From the NCBI GenBank assembly GCA_002433235.1, contig DJHS01000018.1:8498-72497 (forward strand): DNA of 64,000 nucleotides, written 5' to 3'. The notes beneath the pieces were generated by a model. It was not told where the DNA came from, did no database searches, and worked only from the letters and a program-made list of their open reading frames with translations. The position numbers and the translations under genes are program-made. This stretch comes from UBA6614 sp002433235. Its GTDB lineage: Bacteria > Verrucomicrobiota > Verrucomicrobiia > Limisphaerales > UBA1100. Shown piece by piece: positions 43,682 through 50,977 of this stretch. Every line of letters begins with the position of its first letter. Within the stretch, counting starts at the first letter, position 1.

Positions 43682-45454
43682 TTATGAAGCCACCGGCTCC
43701 TCCTTGCGCCGTTGCCAGTCCCGCCGCTCGCCCATCAGCCGGGCCAGATCTTCCGCCGTGAGCCCAGGCACGGCCAATTGGCGGGTCAACCGGGCCAATT
43801 GCCTGTCGATATGGCGGTCGCGCAGTTTGCGGATCAACCCGGCCAACTCGGTCGGCGCATCCTTCACCGGTCGCCGGTCCGCTAGGGCTTCTGTCAAAAG
43901 TCCCGCCAGCGGGCTATCCAGCGTGTTCACCAGTGCCGCGCCCGATTGTCCGTTAGCCAAACGGTGCCCCACAATTTCCCGCACACCTGCATGCGCAATC
44001 CATTCCAATTCCAGCCGCCCGGAAAGCCAGCCCGCTTCTGTTCCATCCGAAAACGCAAGGCACAAAAGCCAGAATTCATGCGCGTCCGGCCTCGTCATGG
44101 GTTCAAGTGGGGACACTTCCGGAGCATTGGCCGGTGCAGCCTGCCCGCGCACCTTCAACTTGCCAAACTCCGTCCGCACGGCCTCCGCTGACACCTGAAG
44201 TGCCAGGGCCGTTTGTTGCGCACAACGGTCCAGCATCACCTCGTCATTGGCCTTGCGAGCTGCTTCGCCCATGGCGCGCAAGACCGCCCGGCGCCCCCGG
44301 TCCGTGCCAGTGTCGTTTTCCCGACAAAGTTGTTTCAGGTAAAAATCGAAAAATCCCTCGGCCTGCTCCATGCGCGCGCGGAACGCTTCCACACCATGCT
44401 CTTGGATATAACTGTCCGGATCATGCGGCGCGGGGATGGTCATCACACGTACCGCCAAGCCAGCCTCCAGCAGCGCATCGAGCGATCGGGCTACCGCTGC
44501 TTGTCCCGCGGCATCCGAGTCAAAACAAAGCAACACTTCATCCGCGTATCGTCGCAGCAGCCGACACTGATCCGTGGTCAACGCCGTGCCCTGTGGAGCC
44601 ACGGCGTTCCGGACACCCGCGCGATGACAGGCAATTACATCGAGTTGACCCTCGCACAGTAGTGCCTGCTGGGCGTCAAGCATGGGCCGCTTGGCTTGGT
44701 CCAGCCCATAGATAACCCGACCTTTTCGGAACAGCGGGGTCTCCGGGGAGTTGACGTATTTCGCACCCTTGGCTTCTGGATCCAGAACGCGGCCGCTAAA
44801 GCCAATCACCCGCCCCTGCTCATCGCAGATGGGAAACATCAGCCGGCCACGAAACCTCCCATAACGCCGGTCACTACCCTCCTTTCGCAGCACGAGTCCG
44901 GATTCTTCCATCATTTCCGCCGAGTGATTCTTTGACCGGGCCCAGTTCACCGTGTCCACCCAATCATCCGGCGCGTAGCCCAGGCGAAATTGCTTCACGT
45001 CATCCTCATTCAGTCCGCGTTGCTTCAAGTACCCGCGCGCGCCCTCGGCCCCAGCCTCGTTTAAAAGCGCTGTGTGCCAGCGGCGGGCAATCTGCTCGTG
45101 AATGGATCGCAAGGAATCCTGAAGCGCGCGCCGCTTTGCCTGCTCCGGGGACTGCTCAATTTCCAGTGGAATGCTGGCTCGCTCAGCCAGTCGTTTAACC
45201 GCATCCACAAATCCAATATTTTCATATTCTCGCACGAACGCGAACACATCGCCTCCCTTGTGGCAGCCGAAACAATGGAATATCTGCTTGCCGGGATGGA
45301 CGTTGAAGCTGGGGGTCTTTTCCTTGTGGAACGGACAAAGGGCGGTGAAATTGGCACCCGCGCGCTTGAGAGGGAAGTAGCTGCCAATGACCTCCACGAT
45401 GTCACTTGCCGCGCGGACCCGCTCGAGGGTCTCCTGAGAAATCAGCCCCGCCAT
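43682..45454 (-). CDS. dnaG: DNA primase DnaG
   Basis: The 590-residue primase makes RNA primers at the replication fork. The N-terminal zinc domain holds C40-x2-H43 and C61-x2-C64 (motifs CPFHKEKTPSF and CFGCHKGGDVF). The TOPRIM core includes EGQLDVIACHRAGVRNAVAP and FDSDAAGQAAVARSL. The C-terminal helicase-interaction region is helical and divergent, as usual. It is preceded on the same strand by a TPR lipoprotein and followed by NfeD/floA; no rpoD or rpsU is adjacent. Confidence 0.97.
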   Translation of the reverse strand: MAGLISQETLERVRAASDIVEVIGSYFPLKRAGANFTALCPFHKEKTPSFNVHPGKQIFHCFGCHKGGDVFAFVREYENIGFVDAVKRLAERASIPLEIEQSPEQAKRRALQDSLRSIHEQIARRWHTALLNEAGAEGARGYLKQRGLNEDDVKQFRLGYAPDDWVDTVNWARSKNHSAEMMEESGLVLRKEGSDRRYGRFRGRLMFPICDEQGRVIGFSGRVLDPEAKGAKYVNSPETPLFRKGRVIYGLDQAKRPMLDAQQALLCEGQLDVIACHRAGVRNAVAPQGTALTTDQCRLLRRYADEVLLCFDSDAAGQAAVARSLDALLEAGLAVRVMTIPAPHDPDSYIQEHGVEAFRARMEQAEGFFDFYLKQLCRENDTGTDRGRRAVLRAMGEAARKANDEVMLDRCAQQTALALQVSAEAVRTEFGKLKVRGQAAPANAPEVSPLEPMTRPDAHEFWLLCLAFSDGTEAGWLSGRLELEWIAHAGVREIVGHRLANGQSGAALVNTLDSPLAGLLTEALADRRPVKDAPTELAGLIRKLRDRHIDRQLARLTRQLAVPGLTAEDLARLMGERRDWQRRKEEPVAS

Positions 45455-45464
45455 GGTCGCGGGG

Positions 45465-47240
45465 TCAGGGATGCTCGCTGAGCCACTGGCGAATGCCGGG
45501 GGCCTCGGAGTGGGATGGATTTAACTGGATCACCTTGGAGTAATGCGTGCGCGCACGGCGCGGCTGCTCCAAGTGTTTGTCAAATAGGTTCGCCATCAGG
45601 AGATGCCCGCGCAGGAGATCGGGGTAGTCCTTCAATAACCGGTTCAGCTCGTTGGCGGCGTCGATGTGGTAACCGGCCTTGTTGAGGGCAAGGGCAAAGT
45701 GGTAGCGGCTATCGAGGGAAAGCGGGTTGATGTTTAGGGCCATTTCATAGGCTTGCAGTGCCTCCGGCATGTTGCCGGACTGGTGCGCGGCCAAGGCGAG
45801 ATTTGCGTAGGCCTGTTGATAGGCGGGATCCGCCTTGAGAGAGGCACGGTAGTGGGACATGGCCTCCTCCATGCGGTTGAGCTTGTGGGCGTAGAGTCCT
45901 TTTTTGAAATGCTTGTTTGCCTCCGGACGGTTGCCGGCCTTGGGCAGTTTGAGGTCGCGATAGTTATAGCGGGAGATACTGGGCAACTTGGGCAGGGTCT
46001 CGGTGAATTCCGGTGGCTCAGGTGTTTTGACCACGACCGGGGCAGGCGGCTTGGGTACGGGATTGGGTTTTGCTGCGGCAATGGGCTTGGGTGGCGTGAC
46101 GGGTTTTACGGGGGGGGGCGGCTCGGGAACAACAGGCTGTTTCACGGCTACTGGCTTGGGTGCCACGGGTGGGCTGGGCGGCACCACGGGCGGCGGCTTT
46201 GGGGGAGGATTCACAACGGGCGGGCGGATGGTCAGGCGATTGGCAACGTTTGTGGGGTAAACACCCACGATAGTGCCGCGGACTGGGCCCGTACCTGCAC
46301 GGGGAAATCGCACCGTGACCACCTCATTGGATTCCACCAAGCCGGACAGCGGCGGAGTGCTGGGCTGTTGGGTGTCCGTCCCAAGCTCGGCCAGTACCGC
46401 GGGATTGATTTGCTGGTTGAGTCGATTGAGCGCCAGTTGCGCCGCCTCCTTGCGGGCTAAATCCACGCCTTCCAGCGACAGGTACTCGATGTAAAGTTGC
46501 AACGCCTTTTGGCGTGACTGGACGGTGTCGGTGGTGTTGTGCTTTTGATGGTAAACAGCAAGGTTTAAAATGGCGGGCGCAAACTTTGCGTCCACCTGCC
46601 GTGCCCGCTGAAAATTGGCCAGTGCCCGCTCAGATTCTCCTCGCTGGAGGTAAACCAAAGCCAAGCGGTTAAAGGCTTCCGCCGAATCACTTTTCAATTC
46701 GATCGCCTTGCGCAAGCTGGATTCAGCGCGGTCGAGCATGGCCGCTTGATTGAGTTGGCGGGCGGCCATCAGTTCAGCCGTCCCGCGCCAGTAAAACCCG
46801 GCGAATGATTTGCCATTGCCCAAAGTGTAGGTGGCCAGCTCGCGCGCGGCTTCGCTGGCCTTGCCGGCATCAAGGTATAGACGGCCGAGATTGTAATGAA
46901 CGGGAAGCACGGAGTGGATGAGCGAAGCATCGGCCTCGGCCATGCTCAGGACCTTCTTGTAGGCCCGCAGGGCTGCGGAACGATTTCCAGCGCGCTGTTG
47001 CGCCATGCCAAGAAGATTGAAAACTTGCCAGTCAGCGCCCTTTTCCGAGGCAGCCACTTGCAACACCTTCACCGACTCCGCGATCTTGCCTTCACGGAGA
47101 AGCTGCTCACCTTTGGCTGCGCCGCTGTCCCCCGCGGGACCACATGCCAACCACAGCCCCGTCAAGGCCAACATGACCAAGGCTGGGAATCCTTTTTTGA
47201 TCGTCTGCGCCACTATTTGCGGTAGCATCTGCCAAAGCAT
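45465..47240 (-). CDS. TPR lipoprotein with proline-rich linker
   Basis: The 591-residue product has a signal peptide with lipobox-like LWLACG near residue 33. TPR-type helical repeats follow (AFNRLALVYLQRGESERALA and similar), then a proline/valine/lysine-rich linker of about 90 residues, then more TPR repeats near the C-terminus (GLYAHKLNRMEEAMSHYRAS). It would be a periplasmic, membrane-tethered scaffold. A second ATG at 47228 is possible. It is divergent from the DUF362 gene with almost no intergenic space, and lies 10 bp upstream of dnaG. Confidence 0.85.
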   Translation of the reverse strand: MLWQMLPQIVAQTIKKGFPALVMLALTGLWLACGPAGDSGAAKGEQLLREGKIAESVKVLQVAASEKGADWQVFNLLGMAQQRAGNRSAALRAYKKVLSMAEADASLIHSVLPVHYNLGRLYLDAGKASEAARELATYTLGNGKSFAGFYWRGTAELMAARQLNQAAMLDRAESSLRKAIELKSDSAEAFNRLALVYLQRGESERALANFQRARQVDAKFAPAILNLAVYHQKHNTTDTVQSRQKALQLYIEYLSLEGVDLARKEAAQLALNRLNQQINPAVLAELGTDTQQPSTPPLSGLVESNEVVTVRFPRAGTGPVRGTIVGVYPTNVANRLTIRPPVVNPPPKPPPVVPPSPPVAPKPVAVKQPVVPEPPPPVKPVTPPKPIAAAKPNPVPKPPAPVVVKTPEPPEFTETLPKLPSISRYNYRDLKLPKAGNRPEANKHFKKGLYAHKLNRMEEAMSHYRASLKADPAYQQAYANLALAAHQSGNMPEALQAYEMALNINPLSLDSRYHFALALNKAGYHIDAANELNRLLKDYPDLLRGHLLMANLFDKHLEQPRRARTHYSKVIQLNPSHSEAPGIRQWLSEHP

Positions 47241-47248
47241 TGGAACGA

Positions 47249-48598
47249 ATGGGGTTCAATTTGGCAAAGTTGGGTTATTCGTGTTATTCACTCATCGGCC
47301 TGTGCCTGCTGTCTGTAACGGTGAATAGTGCCGAACCGCCTGTGCGTGTGGTGGCGGTTCACAATGCCTCCGCCAGCCGTCCCGCAACCAGTCGTGCGTA
47401 TTTTAAACCTCAGCCCAGGGAGGTGCGCCGGATGGTAGACGCAGGTGTGCGCAGCTGGACGGGAAAAGATTCCACACTGGCGGCCTGGCAAAGCTTGGTG
47501 ACCCCCAAAGATGTCATCGGTTTGAAAGTCAACGCCGGTCCCGGGCCAGTGATCGGCACCCGGCCGGAGGTTGCCCGTGCGGTGGTTGCCTCACTTATCG
47601 ACGCGGGGATTCCACGAAAAAACATCGTTATTTGGGACAAGTTTCGGGAAGACTTACATGCTTCGGGATTTTTTCGGGTAGGGCAGGACTTGGGTGTCGA
47701 GGTGGCCGGCGCAGAGAAAGCCGGCTTCGAGCGCAGCATCTACCACACCCAGGCACTGGTCGCGCCGTTGGAACGCGGAGACCTCGAGTTTGGCGAATTG
47801 AAATTCAGTCCCCGCTCACACCTGACACGACTGGTGGCTCATCGTTTCACAAGCATCATCCAGATCAGTTCACTGCTCCACCATACCGGGGCGGGTGTGG
47901 ATGGATGTTTGCATGGCCTCGCTATGGGCAGTGTGGATAACACACGCCGGTTTAAACACTTGAAGGTGCATCTGGACAATGCCGTGCCCGCCATCCACCA
48001 CATGGCCGCCAAGCGTGGCATCATCTCCATCAATGATTATGGAAAAAAGCTGAAATCCGGAAAACTCGCTGCCCTTGTTCCTCCCGGAATCAAAGGAGAC
48101 TACAGCTTTTACTACGAAGCTGAAGACAGTGAAAACGCCCTTCCGCCACTGCGCGCCCTTGGTTTGGCGCATACCGACGCGATGGATGAGAAAATAGAAG
48201 AAGATCCCCAAGTGATCATTGTCAGCCCCGATGAGAAACACGACTGGCAATTGACTTTTCACAAAAATGGATCCGTCGAGTATCTCACCACTCGGTCCAA
48301 GATTCGCCTCCACATTGTGGATGCGCTGCTCTGCCAGTTCTCCGGCGGAGGACAAGTACGGCTGCAATATACCACCGTGATGAACGAACTTCGTTTCAGT
48401 GATGACCCCGTGGCACTGGACGTCCTGTCGCTGCGCGATATTGAACGGCAGGCGAAGGAGGCTCGCTTCAGTTTGGGCCCGGTTAACCGCGACATCAGCC
48501 GCTACGCCGCCTTGTTGCGGCTGGGCACGGATAATCCGGATCGAATCAGGCTGGAGCGCGTCAGTCTCCCCGTTGTTTTTCCAGGAAACCGCGAATGA
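47249..48598 (+). CDS. DUF362-like exported protein
   Basis: The 449-residue product has a signal peptide (AKLGYSCYSLIGLCLLSVTV). A DUF362-type domain includes DVIGLKVNAGPGPVIGTRPE, KNIVIWDKFREDLHASGF and THLTRLVAHRFTSIIQIS-like segments. DUF362 proteins in Verrucomicrobia and Planctomycetes often accompany ferredoxin-like or Tat-exported modules; no cysteine-rich cluster is present here, so redox function is unlikely. The start at ATG 47249 is preferred to a TTG at 47240. It overlaps the end of the esterase gene by 38 bases, convergent. Confidence 0.78.
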   Translation: MGFNLAKLGYSCYSLIGLCLLSVTVNSAEPPVRVVAVHNASASRPATSRAYFKPQPREVRRMVDAGVRSWTGKDSTLAAWQSLVTPKDVIGLKVNAGPGPVIGTRPEVARAVVASLIDAGIPRKNIVIWDKFREDLHASGFFRVGQDLGVEVAGAEKAGFERSIYHTQALVAPLERGDLEFGELKFSPRSHLTRLVAHRFTSIIQISSLLHHTGAGVDGCLHGLAMGSVDNTRRFKHLKVHLDNAVPAIHHMAAKRGIISINDYGKKLKSGKLAALVPPGIKGDYSFYYEAEDSENALPPLRALGLAHTDAMDEKIEEDPQVIIVSPDEKHDWQLTFHKNGSVEYLTTRSKIRLHIVDALLCQFSGGGQVRLQYTTVMNELRFSDDPVALDVLSLRDIERQAKEARFSLGPVNRDISRYAALLRLGTDNPDRIRLERVSLPVVFPGNRE

Positions 48599-49187
48599 GA
48601 GAAAGCTCCTCCTCGCCCGCGATTGTGTGGTCCTTGGCGAACTCGTGCGGCTCGATTTGCAGGCCGCCGTCGGCTTGCAGCAGGTTGAGCTGGCCCTTCA
48701 CTTTTTCCGCAGGGATCAAGGGGTCGAAGGTGCCCATGGTGAAGAGGATTTCCTGCTCGGCTGCCACGGGCGAGAGTTCGTTTAACGCCGCCTCCGGCTC
48801 GTGCACGTAACCGCTGATGCCGATGCAGCCAGCGAGCTGGTGCGGATAGCGCATCGCCACCTCCATAGTCATCAGGCAGCCTTGGCTGAATCCGAACTGG
48901 AAAATGCGGCCGGCGGGATGGCCGGCATCGCGCTGGGCGTCGAGCAGTTCGAAGAGCGCCGCGCGGCTGCGCTGCACGCCGGGGGCGGGGTTGTCCATGA
49001 AGTCGTACCACGAGTAGCCACCGTGATAGTCGTCCGGCGCGTTGACGAGCAGGTAGTTGAGCCACGGCAGCCCCAGTGCCTCCGGCAGCCAGCGGTAGCC
49101 CTCCATGCTGTCCCCCAGCCCGTGCAGCACCACCATCAGCCAGTCACTGTCCGCCTCGCCGGCGGGGATTTTCTCGTGGGTGAGCAT
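48561..49187 (-). CDS. Carboxylesterase/phospholipase-type alpha/beta hydrolase
   Basis: The 208-residue enzyme has the lid-less esterase pattern VVLHGLGDSMEGYRWLPEAL at the start and the nucleophile motif FGFSQGCLMTMEVAM. Likely acid and base are D in TFDPLIPAEKV and H in KDHTIAGEE. Its ATG shares a base with the dcd stop (TAATG), so it is translationally coupled to dcd. The real start is at 49187; the open frame extending upstream is a shadow of dcd. Substrate unknown. Confidence 0.92.
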   Translation of the reverse strand: MLTHEKIPAGEADSDWLMVVLHGLGDSMEGYRWLPEALGLPWLNYLLVNAPDDYHGGYSWYDFMDNPAPGVQRSRAALFELLDAQRDAGHPAGRIFQFGFSQGCLMTMEVAMRYPHQLAGCIGISGYVHEPEAALNELSPVAAEQEILFTMGTFDPLIPAEKVKGQLNLLQADGGLQIEPHEFAKDHTIAGEEELSLIRGFLEKQRGD

Positions 49188-49756
49188 TACATGCGGGGGA
49201 TGGTGATGCCGGTTTGGCTTTGGTATTTGCCGCCGCGGTCGGCGTAGCTGGTTTCGCAGGTTTCGCTGGCCTCGAAGAAGAGGACTTGGGCGAGGCCCTC
49301 GTTGGCGTAGATCTTGGCGGGCAGCGGGGTGGTGTTGGAGATCTCGAGGGTGACGTGGCCTTCCCACTCGGGCTCGAAGGGGGTGACGTTGACGATGATG
49401 CCGCAGCGGGCATAGGTGCTCTTGCCGAGGCAGACGGTGAGGACGTCGCGCGGGATACGAAAGTACTCGACGCTGCGCGAGAGGGCAAAGGAGTTGGGCG
49501 GGATGATGCACTCGTCGGTGGTCATGTCGACAAAGGAGTTTTCATCGAAGGCCTTGGGATCGACGACGGTGCTGAAGACGTCGGTGAACACCTTGAACTC
49601 GTCGGACACGCGCAGGTCATAGCCGTAGCTGGAGACGCCGTAGCTGATGACCCGCGAGCCATTCGCCGCCGCGCGCACCTGGCCCTCGGCAAATGGCTCG
49701 ATCATGCCGTGGTCGGCCGCCATCTGGCGAATCCACTGGTCGGAGTGAATACCCAT
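49187..49756 (-). CDS. dcd: dCTP deaminase
   Basis: The 189-residue enzyme deaminates dCTP to dUTP on the way to dTTP. Motifs of Dcd are GSRVISYGVSSYGYDLRVS, ECIIPPNSFALSRSVEYFRI, LGKSTYARCGIIVNVTPFEP and the C-terminal TYADRGGKYQ-type ending. It sits between the nrdB terminator and the esterase gene on the same strand as the reductase genes, so the cluster serves deoxynucleotide supply. Confidence 0.97.
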   Translation of the reverse strand: MGIHSDQWIRQMAADHGMIEPFAEGQVRAAANGSRVISYGVSSYGYDLRVSDEFKVFTDVFSTVVDPKAFDENSFVDMTTDECIIPPNSFALSRSVEYFRIPRDVLTVCLGKSTYARCGIIVNVTPFEPEWEGHVTLEISNTTPLPAKIYANEGLAQVLFFEASETCETSYADRGGKYQSQTGITIPRM

Positions 49757-49827
49757 GACCGAGTGTTAGCGTAAGAGGGGGAAGTCGGCAAGCCGACGCT
49801 TTGGAGTACGCTCTGCCACCACGCCAT

Positions 49828-49861
49828 AAAAAAACGGCGGCCCCTTTGCGAGGCCGCCGTT
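49828..49861 (-). terminator. Rho-independent terminator of nrdAB
   Basis: Read on the minus strand, a 10 bp stem AACGGCGGCC/GGCCGCCGTT closes a loop of 9 bases and is followed by seven T. It starts 12 bp after the nrdB stop, so transcription from the reductase genes ends here and dcd needs its own start or read-through. Confidence 0.9.
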
Positions 49862-49872
49862 CGTTCTCCACC

Positions 49873-50934
49873 TCACCAACTCAATGCATTGGCGCCCTGG
49901 TACTCCGTGACTTTTGTCTCGAAAAAGTTTTTCTCCTTGGCCAGGTCGATGGTCTCGCTCATCCACTCGAAGGGATTTTTCGAGTCGTAGCGTTTGCTCA
50001 GGCCGATACGTTCCAGTCGGCGATCGGCAATGTACTGCACGTAGTCGCGGAAAAGCCCGGCGTTGAGGCCGAGGATACCCCGGGGCAGGCAGTCCTGCGC
50101 GTAGTTGATCTCCAGCTCCACCGCCTGCTCGATCATCTCGTTGATTTCCTTCTGGAACTCGGAAGTCCACACCTCGGGGTTCTCGGCCTTGATGCCATTG
50201 ATGAGGTCCACACCAAAGTTCATGTGGATGGATTCATCGCGCATGATGTACTGGAACTGCTCGCCGATGCCGGTAAGGCGGTTCTGCCGGTGGAAGGAGA
50301 GGATCATCACGAATCCGCTATAGAAAAATATGCCTTCCATCACGACATAAAACCCGATGAGGTTCTTGAGGAATTTCTGAATGCCCTCGGGCGTGTCGGT
50401 GTTGAAGTCCGGGCGCATGATGTCCTCGGTGAGCTTCATCTCGAACATGTCCTTTTCACTGATGGAGTTCACCTCGTGGTACATGTTAAACACCTCGCGC
50501 TCATCGAGATCCAGCGATTCGCAGATGTAGTGGAAGGTGTGCGTGTGGATGGCCTCCTCAAACGCCTGACGCAGCAGATATTGACGACACTCGGGGTTGG
50601 TCACGTGCCGGAAGATGGCGAGCACGATGTTGTTGCCCACAAGGCTTTCAGCAGTGCTAAAGAAACCGAGGTTGCGCATGATCACCTGCCGTTCGTCGGC
50701 GGTGAGCTTGTTGCTCTTCCACAGCTCGATGTCCTTCTGCATGGACACCTCGTTGGGCATCCAGTGGTTCTTGCAGCCGTTGAGATAGTGTTCCCACGCC
50801 CACTGGTACTTGATAGGCATGAGCTGGTTCACGTCCACGGCCTTGCAATTGATCAACCGCTTGTCGGCGACATTGATGCGCTTGGTCAGGTCGTGCGCCT
50901 CGGATTTGCTATCTGAAACATTGCAACAAGACAT
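49873..50934 (-). CDS. nrdB: Ribonucleotide reductase beta subunit, class Ic (chlamydia type)
   Basis: The 353-residue protein is the radical-generating subunit for deoxynucleotide synthesis. Metal ligands can be read as E96, E127, H130, E200, E234 and H237. The radical tyrosine position is F134 in EEAIHTHTFHYICES and the first ligand is Glu instead of Asp. Both features define class Ic with a Mn/Fe cofactor, first known from Chlamydia trachomatis; the spacing of all six ligands and the Phe matches that enzyme with one constant offset. A strong AAAGGAGG ribosome site precedes the ATG at 50934. It follows nrdA by 43 bp and ends at a clear terminator. Confidence 0.97.
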   Translation of the reverse strand: MSCCNVSDSKSEAHDLTKRINVADKRLINCKAVDVNQLMPIKYQWAWEHYLNGCKNHWMPNEVSMQKDIELWKSNKLTADERQVIMRNLGFFSTAESLVGNNIVLAIFRHVTNPECRQYLLRQAFEEAIHTHTFHYICESLDLDEREVFNMYHEVNSISEKDMFEMKLTEDIMRPDFNTDTPEGIQKFLKNLIGFYVVMEGIFFYSGFVMILSFHRQNRLTGIGEQFQYIMRDESIHMNFGVDLINGIKAENPEVWTSEFQKEINEMIEQAVELEINYAQDCLPRGILGLNAGLFRDYVQYIADRRLERIGLSKRYDSKNPFEWMSETIDLAKEKNFFETKVTEYQGANALSW

Positions 50935-50977
50935 GGTTTTCCTCCTTTGGTTTCTATTGTTGGCTAAGTTAAATCGT

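Noticed and set aside
48601..49511. Extending the esterase gene upstream to a 316-residue protein
   Set aside because: The extra residues are an arginine/histidine-rich shadow of dcd; the start at 49187 is coupled to the dcd stop.
49801..50916. A 371-residue plus-strand open frame opposite nrdB
   Set aside because: Antisense shadow of nrdB, rich in HVVDLH-like peptides, with no start signal.
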